DNA of 64,000 bases from an uncultured Rhizobium sp. (GCA_945952045.1 CAMFHE010000001.1:138041-202040); one strand, 5' to 3'; shown: positions 7,639 to 16,812, counted from the stretch's first letter. Program-made: numbers and translations. The notes: a model not told the origin generated them from the sequence alone.

Positions 7639-8442
7639 ATGTCGCAATCTCGCCCCGTCTACCAGTTCAACAACATCATCGTGCGCACGCCGTCCCAGTC
7701 CGTCGTCAACGGCCTGCGCGCCGACGACCGCGGCAACCCGACTTTCGAAGGCGTCAAGGCCGAGCATGATGCCTATATCGCCGCGATGAAGGATGCGGGC
7801 GTCAAGGTGACGGTGCTGCCGGCGCTGGAAGCCTTCCCCGATTCGATCTTCGTCGAGGATCCGGCGCTTGTGTTCGGCGAAGGCGCGATCCTGCTGCGTC
7901 CGGGCGCTGAGACCCGCATCAAGGAAACGCTCGAGATCGAGCCGACGCTGCGCGCCATGTTCGACACCGTACTCGAACTGCCGGCCGAAGGTTTCACCGA
8001 TGGCGGCGACGTGCTCACCACCCGCGAAAGCGTCATGATCGGCCTTTCCGCTCGCACCACGAAGGTCGGGGCTGAAGCGCTGCAGGTTGCCCTCGCCAAG
8101 CTCGGCCGCAAGAGCGAGATCGTCGCGACGCCGGAAGGCGTGTTGCACTTCAAGACCGATTGCTCGTTGCTCGATGACGAGACCGTGCTGTCGACCGCGC
8201 GTCTGGCCAAGTCCGGCGTCTTCGAACGCTTCAAGCAGGTGATCATTCCCGAAGGCGAAGAGCCGGCGGCCAATGCGCTTCGCGTCAACGATGTCGTCAT
8301 GGTCGGTTCCGACTTCCCGCGCACCATCGAGATGCTCGACAAGCTCGGCTACAAGGTCGTGCCGCTGCAGACCACTGAGATCGGCAAGATTGACGCGGGT
8401 CTTTCCTGCATGTCGTTGCGCTGGTTCAGCAACACGCTGTAA
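7639..8442 (+). CDS. ddaH: N(G),N(G)-dimethylarginine dimethylaminohydrolase
   Basis: A 267-residue DDAH-family enzyme that hydrolyses mono- and asymmetric dimethylarginine to citrulline plus methylamine or dimethylamine. Substrate and catalytic elements are in family order: FVEDPALVF, the GFTDGGDVL loop, the catalytic histidine in LHFKTDCS (residue 170) and the nucleophilic cysteine in GLSCMSLR (residue 257). The ATG follows AGGATAAAGG; the longer frame would start inside ctlX. It sits 31 bases after ctlX and 23 before the binding-protein gene. Its product is the predicted substrate of CtlX, so the two form consecutive steps. Arginine deiminase is less likely given the small size and DDAH-like motifs. 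Confidence 0.85.
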   Translation: MSQSRPVYQFNNIIVRTPSQSVVNGLRADDRGNPTFEGVKAEHDAYIAAMKDAGVKVTVLPALEAFPDSIFVEDPALVFGEGAILLRPGAETRIKETLEIEPTLRAMFDTVLELPAEGFTDGGDVLTTRESVMIGLSARTTKVGAEALQVALAKLGRKSEIVATPEGVLHFKTDCSLLDDETVLSTARLAKSGVFERFKQVIIPEGEEPAANALRVNDVVMVGSDFPRTIEMLDKLGYKVVPLQTTEIGKIDAGLSCMSLRWFSNTL

Positions 8443-8465
8443 TCCGCACCCTTCGAGGAAGAAAA

Positions 8466-9266
8466 ATGAAGACGTTCAAGTCAGCCCTGTTCGCAGGGAT
8501 CGCCCTTTCCATGTCTATCGGCAGCGCGATGGCCGAAGATACACTGCGCCTCGGCATGACGCCCGAGCCCTACATGCCCTTCACCCAGATCGACTCCAGC
8601 GGCAAATGGGATGGGCTCGAGGCCGATCTTTCCCGCGCGCTGTGCGACAAGATGGCCGTGAAGTGCGAGATCAGCCAGATGGCCTGGGACGGGCTCATCC
8701 CGTCGCTGAAGGAAAACAAGATCGATTTCATCATCGGCGCCTTCTCGATCACCGACGAGCGCCGCAAGTCGGTCGATTTCTCGACGCCCTATTACACCGA
8801 AGGCACGTCCTTCGTCGGCGCCAAGTCGGATAGCAGCGAGATCAAGACGATCGATGCGGCCGACGGTTCCGGCAAGATCATCGATCCCGCCAGTGTCGAA
8901 GGCAAGATCGTCGGCGTCCAGACGTCGAGCGTACAGTCGGCCTATGTCGCCAAGTATCTGCCGGGCGCCGAAGCCAAGAGCTACGACACCGCCGACAATT
9001 CCGTCGCCGACTTGGTCGCCGGCCGCGTCGATTACGTGCTGATCCCCGACCTTTACATCCAGACCTTCCTCAAGACGCCGGAAGGCGCCGATTATGAGGT
9101 GAAGCTGGAAGTGCCGAAAAACGCCGTTCTTGGCGAAGGCGTCGCCTATGCCGTGCGCAAGGGCGATACCGCGACGCTCGAAAAGGTCAATGCCGGCCTC
9201 GCCGCGCTGGAAAAGGACGGGGAGTTGAAGAAGCTCGTCGACACCTGGATCTTCGGCAAGAAGTAA
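8466..9266 (+). CDS. Polar amino-acid ABC transporter substrate-binding protein
   Basis: A 266-residue periplasmic protein with a clear Sec signal peptide ending at SIGSAMAED, followed by the family-3 solute-binding fold: LRLGMTPEPYMPF, GLEADLSRAL, WDGLIPSLKENKIDFI and the signature segment SITDERRKSVDFSTPY. It is the receptor of the ABC system encoded downstream and probably binds a cationic or ureido amino acid such as methylarginine, arginine or citrulline, given ddaH and ctlX upstream. It starts 23 bases after ddaH. A large hairpin directly after its stop may keep this segment of mRNA abundant relative to the permease genes. The ligand is inferred from context only. Confidence 0.9.
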   Translation: MKTFKSALFAGIALSMSIGSAMAEDTLRLGMTPEPYMPFTQIDSSGKWDGLEADLSRALCDKMAVKCEISQMAWDGLIPSLKENKIDFIIGAFSITDERRKSVDFSTPYYTEGTSFVGAKSDSSEIKTIDAADGSGKIIDPASVEGKIVGVQTSSVQSAYVAKYLPGAEAKSYDTADNSVADLVAGRVDYVLIPDLYIQTFLKTPEGADYEVKLEVPKNAVLGEGVAYAVRKGDTATLEKVNAGLAALEKDGELKKLVDTWIFGKK

Positions 9267-9275
9267 TCCGCTCCT

Positions 9276-9310
9276 CGAAGGCGGCGGGGGGTTTGTCACC
9301 ACCGCCTTCG
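9276..9310 (+). other. Intergenic hairpin after the binding-protein gene
   Basis: CGAAGGCGG (9276-9284) pairs perfectly with CCGCCTTCG (9302-9310) around a 17-base loop in the 148-base gap between binding protein and first permease. No T-run follows, so it looks like an mRNA-stabilising or partial-termination hairpin rather than a full terminator. Confidence 0.55.
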
Positions 9311-9414
9311 ATTGCTGGCCTACGGCATCGGGCATCATCACAAGCGGTCTACGTCCCGTCATTGCATATGGCGGTGCTTCAGCGCTGACAAAAATCGAAA
9401 ACAGGTAACGACGG

Positions 9415-10128
9415 ATGGACTATTACTGGCAGCTGCTTGCCTTTGGCGGCGAAGGCTGGGGCGACGATTTCGCCTGGGGCCTGGTGATGACCTTGCAGGT
9501 CTCCGTGCTCGCCTATGCGCTTTCCGTTCTCTTCGGTTTTCTGGGTGCGGCCGGCAAGCTGTCGCGGCATCGCATCCTGCGTCTCGCCGCCGAGCTTTAC
9601 ACGACCGTCGTGCGCTCGCTGCCCGAGCTTCTGGTCATCCTGCTTCTCTATTTTTCCGTCGCCAGCGGCGCCGAGCGGCTCCTGAAGCATCTTGGCCTCG
9701 TCGCTGAGACCTTCCAGTTCAGCTCGTTCTGGGCGGCGATCATCGCACTGGCTTTCGTCTCCGGCGCTTTCATGACCGAGGTGCTGCGCTCCGCCTTCCT
9801 GTCGGTACCGCCGGGCCAGGTCGAGGCGGCGGTCTCGATCGGCATGCGGCGCGGCAAGATCTTCACCCGTATCGTTCTGCCGCAGATGATGCGTCATGCG
9901 GTGCCCGGCATGGGCAATCTCTGGCTGTCGATCACCAAGGAAAGCGCCATCATCAGCGTGCTCGGCTCGTTCAGCGAGCTGCTGTACACCGGCTACCGCG
10001 CGGCGGCCGGCACCAAGCAATACATCTTCTTCTACGGGCTGACGGCCATCCTGTTCCTGAGCATCACGCTGGTTTCGGTGCTGGCAATTGCGAAGATCGA
10101 GCGCCACCTGAACCGGGGTCATCATTGA
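9415..10128 (+). CDS. Amino-acid ABC transporter permease (HisQ/ArtQ type)
   Basis: A 237-residue inner-membrane permease of the polar amino-acid family with about five hydrophobic segments. The first is near residues 20-45 (LVMTLQVSVLAYALSVLFGF). The cytoplasmic coupling loop is visible as GQVEAAVSIGMRRGKIFTRI, the EAA motif that docks on the ATPase. The stop overlaps the next permease start as TGATG, so both subunits are likely made in equal amounts. It forms the membrane channel with the following gene and belongs to the methylarginine/citrulline operon by strand and order. Confidence 0.9.
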   Translation: MDYYWQLLAFGGEGWGDDFAWGLVMTLQVSVLAYALSVLFGFLGAAGKLSRHRILRLAAELYTTVVRSLPELLVILLLYFSVASGAERLLKHLGLVAETFQFSSFWAAIIALAFVSGAFMTEVLRSAFLSVPPGQVEAAVSIGMRRGKIFTRIVLPQMMRHAVPGMGNLWLSITKESAIISVLGSFSELLYTGYRAAAGTKQYIFFYGLTAILFLSITLVSVLAIAKIERHLNRGHH

Positions 10129-10829
10129 TGGAAACGCTCTCCAATGTCATCGGCTTCCTGCCGGCGCTGATCAAGGCGACGCCCCTGACACTGCTGCTGA
10201 CGGCTGTTGCCGGTGCTTTCGGGCTGGTGATCGGCACGCTGGTGGCGCTCGCCCGCCTCTCCAGCCACCGCGCACTTTCCATGCCGGCCTATGTCTTCAC
10301 CTTTGCGTTTCGTGGCACGCCGTTGCTGGTGCAGATCTATCTTGTCTATTACGGCCTCGGCCAGATCCTGCCCGGCACATGGGTGCGCCATAGCTTCCTC
10401 TGGCCCTACCTGCGCGACGGGTTGTGGTATGCGATCTTTGCGCTCAGCCTCAACCAGGCCTCCTACAATGCCGAGGTCATCCGCGGCGCGATCAAGGCGG
10501 TGCCGCGCGGTCAGATCGAGGCGGCGAAATCGATCGGCATGCGCTCGTCGATGATCCTGCGACGCATCACCCTGCCGCTGGCCTTCCGCTCCTGCCTGCC
10601 GGTGCTGACCGGCGATCTGATCATCCTGCTGAAGACCACCTCGCTCGCCTCGACGATCACCATTCTCGAAGTGATGGGAACGGCCCGCATGCTGCAGCGC
10701 CAGTCGCTGCAGATCTTCGAACCGCTGATCGCCGCCGGCATTATCTATTTCACCGTCGTCTTCATCCTGACGCGCATTATGGGCGTCGTCGAGACGCGGC
10801 TCACCCGCTACCGCACGGCACGAGCATAA
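10128..10829 (+). CDS. Amino-acid ABC transporter permease (HisM type)
   Basis: A 233-residue second permease subunit. Its ATG shares a base with the preceding TGA; a TTG codon directly before is less likely. The characteristic AFRGTPLLVQIYLVYYGLGQ follows the first hydrophobic segments, and the EAA loop is GQIEAAKSIGMRSSMILRR. It pairs with the upstream permease to form a heterodimeric channel. Thirty-five bases separate it from the ATPase gene. Confidence 0.9.
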   Translation: METLSNVIGFLPALIKATPLTLLLTAVAGAFGLVIGTLVALARLSSHRALSMPAYVFTFAFRGTPLLVQIYLVYYGLGQILPGTWVRHSFLWPYLRDGLWYAIFALSLNQASYNAEVIRGAIKAVPRGQIEAAKSIGMRSSMILRRITLPLAFRSCLPVLTGDLIILLKTTSLASTITILEVMGTARMLQRQSLQIFEPLIAAGIIYFTVVFILTRIMGVVETRLTRYRTARA

Positions 10830-10864
10830 GAGAGGCGCGCCCGGGCGCGACGAGAGGAACGAAC

Positions 10865-11629
10865 ATGGCCGCAACCGCGCTTTCGGTTTCGAATATCCAC
10901 AAGAGCTTCGGCTCCGTCGAGGTGCTCAAGGGTATCTCCTTCGAGGCGAAATCCGGCGATGTCATCTCGCTGATCGGCTCCAGCGGCTCCGGAAAGAGCA
11001 CGCTCCTGCGCTGCATCAACTATCTGGAAACCCCTGACGAGGGCGAGATTTCCGTCTCCGGCGAGACGATCCGCACCGTCAAGGGCAAGGACGGCAAGTT
11101 CCACGCCGCTGACAAGCGGCAACTCGAACATATCCGCACCCGCCTCGGCATGGTGTTCCAGAGTTTCAATCTCTGGGCGCATAAGACCATCCTCGAAAAC
11201 ATCATCGAAGGCCCGATCCATGTGCTCGGCGTTTCGCGCAAGGATGCCATCGGCGAGGCTGAACTGCTGATGGAAAAGGTCGGCATCACCCCGAAGCGCG
11301 ACCATTATCCCAACCAGCTTTCCGGCGGCCAGCAGCAGCGCGCGGCGATTGCCCGCGCCTTGGCGATGAAGCCCGAAGTGATGCTGTTCGACGAGCCGAC
11401 CTCGGCGCTCGACCCGGAACTCGTCAACGAAGTGCTGCTGGTCATCAAAAAACTGGCGGAGGAGGGACGCACCATGGTGATGGTCACCCACGAAATGGCG
11501 CTGGCCCGCGACATCTCCAGCGAGGTCATCTTCCTGCACAAGGGGCAAGTGGAGGAGCGCGGCGCGCCTTCCAAGGTGATGCGCGACCCGGAATCGGCGC
11601 GCCTTCGCCAGTTTCTGCAGCTCGCCTGA
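10865..11629 (+). CDS. Amino-acid ABC transporter ATP-binding protein
   Basis: A 254-residue ATPase of the HisP/GlnQ group that powers import. Walker A is GSSGSGKSTLL, the Q-loop FQSFNLWAH, the signature LSGGQQQRAAIARALA, Walker B LFDEPTSALDPEL and the H-loop VTHEM. The ATG after GAGAGGAAC matches the usual N-terminus; the longer frame runs back into the permease gene. It is the last gene of the operon and is followed by a strong hairpin. An insertion, TVKGKDGKFHAADKRQ, before the Q-loop is common in the histidine/octopine-type members, which fits a cationic amino-acid substrate. Confidence 0.92.
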   Translation: MAATALSVSNIHKSFGSVEVLKGISFEAKSGDVISLIGSSGSGKSTLLRCINYLETPDEGEISVSGETIRTVKGKDGKFHAADKRQLEHIRTRLGMVFQSFNLWAHKTILENIIEGPIHVLGVSRKDAIGEAELLMEKVGITPKRDHYPNQLSGGQQQRAAIARALAMKPEVMLFDEPTSALDPELVNEVLLVIKKLAEEGRTMVMVTHEMALARDISSEVIFLHKGQVEERGAPSKVMRDPESARLRQFLQLA

Positions 11630-11643
11630 TCGGGCGTAGAGCG

Positions 11644-11675
11644 GCCTTCGGCGCGGGGTGCGCGCCGAAGGCTTT
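11644..11675 (+). terminator. Hairpin terminator of the methylarginine operon
   Basis: GCCTTCGGCGC (11644-11654) pairs perfectly with GCGCCGAAGGC (11662-11672) around a seven-base loop and is followed by TTT. It ends 10 bases before the convergent SDR gene. The T-tract is short, so efficiency is uncertain. Confidence 0.6.
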
Positions 11676-11684
11676 CCCTGATCA

Positions 11685-12470
11685 TCAGGACATGATCAGG
11701 CCGCCATCGACGTTGATGGTCTGGCCGGTGATGTAGGCGGCATCCGGGGATGCGAGGAAGGCGACGAGTGCGGCGACTTCGGCCGGCGTGCCGGCGCGGC
11801 CCATCGGGATGCCTTCGACCCATTCGGCCATCAGTTCGCCGGGGGCGTATTCGCCGAGCATCTGGCCCCAGACGCGGTCGTTATAATCCCACATCTCGGT
11901 GTGAATGATGCCGGGGCAGATGGCGTTGGCGGTGATGCCTTCGCGGGCCAGTTCCTTGGCGAGGCTCTGCGTCAGGCCGACGACGCCGAATTTCGAGGCG
12001 GCGTAATGCGGGGTGTAGATGAAGCCCTGCCGGGCCTGGCCGGAAGCGGTGTTGATCAGCCGGCCCTTGGTGCCGCTGGCGCGGAAGCGGCGGATCGCCT
12101 CTTGGCAGCAGAGGAAGACGCCCTTGGTGTTGACGTCGAGATTGAGATCCCATTCACGCTCGGTGAGGTTCTCGACCTTGGCGATGGTGATGACGCCGGC
12201 ATTCTGGACGGAAACGGAGAGCGCGCCGAGCTTCGCTTCGGCCTCGCCATAGGCTTCCTGAACGGCCTTGGCATCAGTTACGTCGAGCGTGAGGCCGATG
12301 ACCTCGGCGCCGGTTGCCTGTGCCAGCGCTTGCGCCGCATCCGGCGTGTCTTTCTCGATAGCGGCGATCGCGACCTTTGCGCCCTCTTCGGCAAAACGCT
12401 TGGCGATGCCGCCGCCGATGCCCTTGTTGCCCCCGGTGACGAATACCGTCTGGCCTGCAAACCGTCTCAT
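11685..12470 (-). CDS. SDR family oxidoreductase (sugar/polyol dehydrogenase)
   Basis: A 261-residue classical short-chain dehydrogenase. The NAD(P) motif is [10 protein letters not shown] at the N-terminus, the NAG element is VQNAGV, and the catalytic Tyr-Lys is HYAASKFG. The C-terminus ends in the usual [12 protein letters not shown]. The start MRRFAGQ follows GGAGAAAAG; the longer frame extends into the regulator gene. It is the last gene of the transketolase/kinase operon, 40 bases after the SorC-type regulator. It probably oxidises a polyol to the ketose used by the kinase, or reduces a sugar to it. The substrate is not visible in the sequence. Confidence 0.85.
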   Translation of the reverse strand: MRRFAGQTVFVTGGNKGIGGGIAKRFAEEGAKVAIAAIEKDTPDAAQALAQATGAEVIGLTLDVTDAKAVQEAYGEAEAKLGALSVSVQNAGVITIAKVENLTEREWDLNLDVNTKGVFLCCQEAIRRFRASGTKGRLINTASGQARQGFIYTPHYAASKFGVVGLTQSLAKELAREGITANAICPGIIHTEMWDYNDRVWGQMLGEYAPGELMAEWVEGIPMGRAGTPAEVAALVAFLASPDAAYITGQTINVDGGLIMS

Positions 12471-12510
12471 GGTCTTTTCTCCATAATGCGCAGCAGGCCG
12501 ATGGCCGGGT

Positions 12511-13461
12511 TCAGGCCGTGAGCCGTGCTGCTGTGAACTTGTCGGTGACGAGCACATCGATGACGCCCAGTCTGAGGGCGCCGGCGATGGCCTGGGTTTT
12601 CGATTCTCCGCCGGCAACCGCCATGACGCGATCCGCCTTGCGCAGATCTTCGAGCGAAATGCCGATGACGCGGTCGTTGAGCGGCGTTTCGACCTGCTTT
12701 CCGTCCTTGTCGTAGAATCGGTAGGAAATTTCGCCGACGGCTCCGGCATCGTGCAGCATCGTCATTTCCTGGCGGGAAAAGGTGTTGCCGGAGCGGGCGA
12801 GCAGTTCCGACGGCTCGACCGCGCCAATGCCGACGATGGCGAGGCTGAGGCGGCCAAACAGGTCGATCGTCTCGCGAACCACGGGGTCGGCGAGCATGAC
12901 GAGTTTCGCCTCGCGCGAAGAGGTAATGCCTTGAACGAGAAGCAGGCGCGGCTCGCCGCCGGTCAGCCGGGCAAGGCGCGCAGTCAGTTGCGTCGCATGG
13001 GTTTGCACGGAGGCATCGCCCATTCCGCCGAGGATCTGGACGATGTACTTCGCCTTGGCGTTCTTGAGCGGATGGATATTGTCGACCATGCGCAGGATCG
13101 TCTGGCTCCAGCTGGAGACGCCGACGATTTCATCCTGCTGCAACGTCACTTCAAGGAAATGGGCCGCGGCTTCGCCGATGCGCGCCATGATCGCGCCGTC
13201 GCGGTCCTCGGAACAGTCGATGACGATCGCTTCGGTCAGGCGATAGCGCTCGCGCAGCGCGGTTTCCAGTTCGGCAAAGGTGCCGGCCGGTGGAATGACC
13301 GTGGTGCGCACGATGTCTTCCTGCTCGGCCCGCTTCAGCATGCGCGAAACGGTTGCCTGCGACATATGCATGATCTCGGCGATCTCGGCCTGCCGCTTGC
13401 CCTCGATGTGATACATCTGGGCGATGCGGGCGATCAGTCGCAGTTCGTTGAGCCTTCCCAT
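12511..13461 (-). CDS. SorC/DeoR-type sugar-binding transcriptional regulator
   Basis: A 316-residue regulator. The N-terminal helix-turn-helix reads [19 protein letters not shown], and the remainder is the SorC sugar-phosphate-binding domain with [24 protein letters not shown] and [10 protein letters not shown]. It lies inside the operon between the FGGY kinase and the SDR, preceded by GGAGG. Proteins of this family usually sense a phosphorylated pathway intermediate, so the kinase product is the likely inducer. A symmetric GTGAAT-N4-ATTCAC element lies directly upstream, with related 13-mers before both divergent operons. It is the natural candidate for their regulator. Confidence 0.88.
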   Translation of the reverse strand: MGRLNELRLIARIAQMYHIEGKRQAEIAEIMHMSQATVSRMLKRAEQEDIVRTTVIPPAGTFAELETALRERYRLTEAIVIDCSEDRDGAIMARIGEAAAHFLEVTLQQDEIVGVSSWSQTILRMVDNIHPLKNAKAKYIVQILGGMGDASVQTHATQLTARLARLTGGEPRLLLVQGITSSREAKLVMLADPVVRETIDLFGRLSLAIVGIGAVEPSELLARSGNTFSRQEMTMLHDAGAVGEISYRFYDKDGKQVETPLNDRVIGISLEDLRKADRVMAVAGGESKTQAIAGALRLGVIDVLVTDKFTAARLTA

Positions 13462-13475
13462 GGGTCCTCCAACCG

Positions 13476-13488
13476 TGAATTTTTATTC
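13476..13488. promoter_or_regulatory. Candidate SorC operator, copy 1
   Basis: TGAATTTTTATTC lies in a perfect inverted repeat, GTGAAT-N4-ATTCAC (13475-13490), overlapping the last codon and stop of the kinase gene and 14 bases before the SorC-type regulator start. It shares the pattern TGAATWWWTATNC with two sites between the divergent operons. Confidence 0.45.
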
Positions 13489-14952
13489 ACCAATAGTCGA
13501 AGGAGGGGAAACGGTCGAGCGGTAGATTGCATCCTGCCAGACGAGCAGGCGGTCCGCTGCATCGCCGGCGCGCGGGGTGATGGGATTGCCGGCGCGCGGC
13601 AGGGCGGCGATGGCCGCGAGATCGGGCCAGACCCCGAGCGACAGGCCTGCGAGATAGGCGGCGCCAAGCGCCGAAGCCTCCGGCGCATCGCACTGGGTGA
13701 TGACGTGGTTCAACGTATCGGCGACGCATTGCATCAGGAAGGTATTCTTGCTCGGTCCACCATCGGCATAGAGCCGGCCGAGCGGTGTCGGCGATTGGGC
13801 GGACATCGCCTTGAAGACGTCGTGGACCTGGAAGGCCATGCTGTCGGTGACCGTGCGGGCCATCTGGGCGCGGGTGGTATTGAAGGTGATACCGGAAAAC
13901 AGCGCGCGCGCATCGGACTGCCAATAGGGCGCGCCAAGGCCGACGAAGGCCGGCACGAAGCCGGGGCCATGGGGCTCTGCGGTTGCCGCCAGGTCGGTCA
14001 GCGCCTGAACGTCCGGCAGGCCGAGCATATCCGCCATCCAGGGCAGCGCCGCGGCCGAAACGAGAATATTTCCTTCGAAAGCATAGGTCGGCTTCCCGGC
14101 GATCGACCACGCAATGGTGGTGGTGATGCCGCGCTCCGGAGCGATGAAGCCCGGCAGCGTCGTCATGATCGACGAGCCGGTTCCGAAGGTGACCTTGCCA
14201 TCGCCGGGATTGAAGGCGCCGTGGCCGAAGAGCGCCGCGTGGCTGTCGCCGATGGCGGCGGCAATGGGAATGCCGTCTTTCAGGCCCGGCACGTTCTTCG
14301 TGGTGCCGAAATGGGCGGCGCTGTCGCGCACTTCAGGAAGGGTGGATTTCGGAACGCCGAACAGCGCGCAGAGTTCGTCGCTCCAGACCTGCCTGTTGAG
14401 ATCGTAGAGCTGGCTGCGGGCGGCATTGGCCGCATCGCAGGCATGAACGGCGCCACCGGTAAAGCAATGGATCAGCCAGGCGTCGATGGTGCCGAGCAGG
14501 ACTTTGCGACCGGCCGGAACGCGGTCGAGAAGCCATTTCATCTTCGGGCCGGGAAACATCGGATCGATGGGCAGGCCGGTCAGGGCCTGGACGCGCGGCG
14601 CATGACCGGCGGCAACGAGGTCGGCACAGGCCGGCGCGCTGCGGCGGCATTGCCAGCTGACCACGGGGCCGAGCGGTTCGCCGGTTTCGGCATCCCACAC
14701 GGTCACGGATTCGCGCTGGTTGGAGATGGCGACGCCAAGGATATCGACAGGGGGGCCGGCCGCGAGGCAGGTTGCGATGGCTTCCTGCACCGATTGCCAC
14801 AGACGCTGCGGGCTCTGTTCCACCCAGCCGGGTTGCGGATGCTCGATACCAACGGGAGACGCGCCGCGCGCCAGAATGTCGCCGGCCGTGGAAATCAGCA
14901 CGGCCTTGGAATTCGTGGTGCCCTGGTCGATTGCAAGGATAGCGGTCGTCAT
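13483..14952 (-). CDS. FGGY-family carbohydrate kinase
   Basis: A 489-residue two-domain kinase. Domain I begins AILAIDQGTTNSKAVL (phosphate loop) and contains SNQRESVTVWD. Domain II has VTFGTGSSIMTT and the late ADGGPSKNTFLMQ adenosine motif. It resembles glycerol, xylulose and erythritol kinases, but this gene sits with a split transketolase and sugar dehydrogenases. The expected role is to phosphorylate a ketose (for example xylulose, apulose or erythrulose) before transketolase cleavage. I chose the ATG before TTAILAID because it has GGAG upstream and removes a 36-residue unlike extension. The family is secure and the substrate open. Confidence 0.88.
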   Translation of the reverse strand: MTTAILAIDQGTTNSKAVLISTAGDILARGASPVGIEHPQPGWVEQSPQRLWQSVQEAIATCLAAGPPVDILGVAISNQRESVTVWDAETGEPLGPVVSWQCRRSAPACADLVAAGHAPRVQALTGLPIDPMFPGPKMKWLLDRVPAGRKVLLGTIDAWLIHCFTGGAVHACDAANAARSQLYDLNRQVWSDELCALFGVPKSTLPEVRDSAAHFGTTKNVPGLKDGIPIAAAIGDSHAALFGHGAFNPGDGKVTFGTGSSIMTTLPGFIAPERGITTTIAWSIAGKPTYAFEGNILVSAAALPWMADMLGLPDVQALTDLAATAEPHGPGFVPAFVGLGAPYWQSDARALFSGITFNTTRAQMARTVTDSMAFQVHDVFKAMSAQSPTPLGRLYADGGPSKNTFLMQCVADTLNHVITQCDAPEASALGAAYLAGLSLGVWPDLAAIAALPRAGNPITPRAGDAADRLLVWQDAIYRSTVSPPSTIGE

Positions 14953-15034
14953 GATGGCTCCGGCGGGCTGTAATATGAGAGGCGCGGCAATGGGAGGATT
15001 TGCCGCGCCCGGCACGGGATCTCGACGTGTCCTA

Positions 15035-16003
15035 TCAGACGCGCGAAGATTTGCGTGCAATCAATGCGACGGCCGCTTCCGCAATGCCGGCGGGCGACAT
15101 GCCGAATTCGTCCAGCAGGAATTCTGCCGAGCCGGTCGGTGCGAAGATGCCGGGAACGCCGAGGATCTTCATCGGCACCGGCGCTTCCGCGACGATGACC
15201 TCGGCGATGGCCGAACCCAGACCGCCGATGACGGAGTGTTCTTCCGCCGTGACGATGGCGCCGGTGTCGCGGGCAGCGGCCACGATGGCGTCGACGTCGA
15301 TCGGGCGGACCGTCGCCATGTTCAACACGCGGGCTTCGATGCCCTGCGCGGCCAGAAGTTCGGCGGCTTTCACCATGCGGTGCGTGAGCGTGCCGTTGGC
15401 GATCAGGGTGACGGCGTCGCCATCGCGCAGCAGGTGCGCCTTGCCGAGTTCGAACGTGTGGCCTTGCGGCAGCAGATCGGGAACGCCGACGCGCGACAGC
15501 CGCAGGAACACCGGACCGTCATAATGCGCGGCCCATTCGACGGCAGCGGCGGTCTCGATCGAATCGCAGGGCGCGATGACCGGCAGGTTCGGCAGGACGC
15601 GGGTCCAGGCGAAATCCTCGATCGAGTGATGCGTCGGACCGAGCTCGCCATAGGCCATGCCGGAGGAAATGCCGATCAGCTTCACATTCGCATTGGAATA
15701 GGCGATGTCGGCCTTGATCTGTTCCAGCGAGCGGCCAGTCAGGAAGCAGGCGGCGCCGCAGACGAAAGGCAGCATTCCGCCATTGGCGAGACCTGCGCCG
15801 ACGCCGACGAGGGCCTGTTCGGCGATGCCGACATTGACCAGACGTTCCGGCCACTTGGACTTGAAGCCGCCGAGCTTGGAGGAGCCCACGGAATCATTGC
15901 AGACGGCGACGATCTTGGGATTGTCTGCGCCCAGGCGTTCCAGCGTGGCGACGAAGGCGTCGCGGCAATCGTGCAGCTTTGCAGAAGGGGTCACGGCAGT
16001 CAT
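15035..16003 (-). CDS. Transketolase family protein, C-terminal subunit
   Basis: A 322-residue protein equal to the pyrimidine-binding and C-terminal domains of transketolase. Visible elements are RLVNVGIAEQALVGVGAGLA, with the catalytic Glu of the TPP pyrimidine site, PVFLRLSR, and a C-terminal GLGSAIAEVI. Its ATG overlaps the stop of the N-terminal subunit as TGATG, with GGAGA just before. The two gene products should form one enzyme that moves two-carbon units from a ketose phosphate to an aldose phosphate. Split transketolases are typical of dedicated catabolic operons, for example for apulose 4-phosphate, rather than central metabolism. Confidence 0.88.
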   Translation of the reverse strand: MTAVTPSAKLHDCRDAFVATLERLGADNPKIVAVCNDSVGSSKLGGFKSKWPERLVNVGIAEQALVGVGAGLANGGMLPFVCGAACFLTGRSLEQIKADIAYSNANVKLIGISSGMAYGELGPTHHSIEDFAWTRVLPNLPVIAPCDSIETAAAVEWAAHYDGPVFLRLSRVGVPDLLPQGHTFELGKAHLLRDGDAVTLIANGTLTHRMVKAAELLAAQGIEARVLNMATVRPIDVDAIVAAARDTGAIVTAEEHSVIGGLGSAIAEVIVAEAPVPMKILGVPGIFAPTGSAEFLLDEFGMSPAGIAEAAVALIARKSSRV

Positions 16004-16812
16004 CACAGGGTCTCCGAAAGCTCAGCGACGGCAATCTTGTATTGTTCGGCATTCGGCACCTTGTGGTGCCAATCGACCTTGTCCTGCATGAAGGAAATGC
16101 CGTGGCCCTTGTTGGTATGGGCAACGATGCAATGCGGGCGGCTACCACGCTTTTCCAGGGCCGGAACGATCTCGTCCATGACGTTGCCGTTGATCTCGGT
16201 GACATCCCAGCCGAAAGCTTCGAGCTTGGCGGGGAAGGGGGCGAGATTGTTGGTCTCGGCCAGCGTCGCGCCCTGCTGGAAGCGATTGTGGTCGATGATC
16301 AGCGTCAGATTGTCGAGGCCGAACTGCGCGGCGGAAGCGATTGCCTCCCAGTTCGAGCCTTCCTGCATCTCGCCGTCGCCGGTCAGGACGTAGGTGCGAT
16401 AGTTCGCGCCGGTCAGCTTGGCGGCCTTCGCCATGCCGACGGCAACCGGCAGGCCATGGCCGAGCGGGCCGGTATTGGTCTCGACGCCGGGAACCTTGTT
16501 GCAGTTCGGGTGGCCGTTGAGGCGCGAATGCGGCTTGAGGAAGGTCGAAACTTCCTCTTCCGGAATGAAGCCGCGCTTGGCGAGCGTCACATAGAGCGCC
16601 AGCGCCACATGGCCCTTGGAGAGCACGAAGCGGTCACGCTCGGGGTGCTTGGGCTGGTCCGGCCAGATGCGCAGCACGCGGAAATAAAGCGCCGTCAGAA
16701 TGTCGATGGCGGACATTTCCCCGCCGATATGGCCGGCGCCGGCTTCGAAAACCGCTTGCAGATCGCGAAGGCGAATCTGTCGAGCGATGCGGTCGAGATC
16801 GTTCGGCTGCAT
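16003..16812 (-). CDS. Transketolase family protein, N-terminal (TPP-binding) subunit
   Basis: A 269-residue protein equal to the first domain of transketolase. The substrate-phosphate and TPP pocket is seen as AGAGHIGGEMSAIDILTALY, LSKGHVALALY, then NTGPLGHGLPVAVGMA. The Mg-TPP motif is GDGEMQEGSNWEA with DHNRFQQ. The ATG before QPNDLD follows GAGGAT and gives the normal N-terminus. It is the first gene of the minus-strand operon, and its upstream region carries two A/T-rich repeat elements shared with the divergent ABC transporter. Together with the next gene it supplies a complete transketolase. Confidence 0.9.
   Translation of the reverse strand: MQPNDLDRIARQIRLRDLQAVFEAGAGHIGGEMSAIDILTALYFRVLRIWPDQPKHPERDRFVLSKGHVALALYVTLAKRGFIPEEEVSTFLKPHSRLNGHPNCNKVPGVETNTGPLGHGLPVAVGMAKAAKLTGANYRTYVLTGDGEMQEGSNWEAIASAAQFGLDNLTLIIDHNRFQQGATLAETNNLAPFPAKLEAFGWDVTEINGNVMDEIVPALEKRGSRPHCIVAHTNKGHGISFMQDKVDWHHKVPNAEQYKIAVAELSETL

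Noticed and set aside
12751-14973. 740-codon open frame on the plus strand
   Set aside because: It lies antisense to the SorC-type regulator and FGGY kinase, both of which have intact family motifs. Long antisense frames are expected at this GC content, and the translation has no domain.
14720-16393. 557-codon open frame on the plus strand
   Set aside because: Antisense to the kinase and both transketolase subunits; rich in Arg, Gly and Asp with no recognisable motif.
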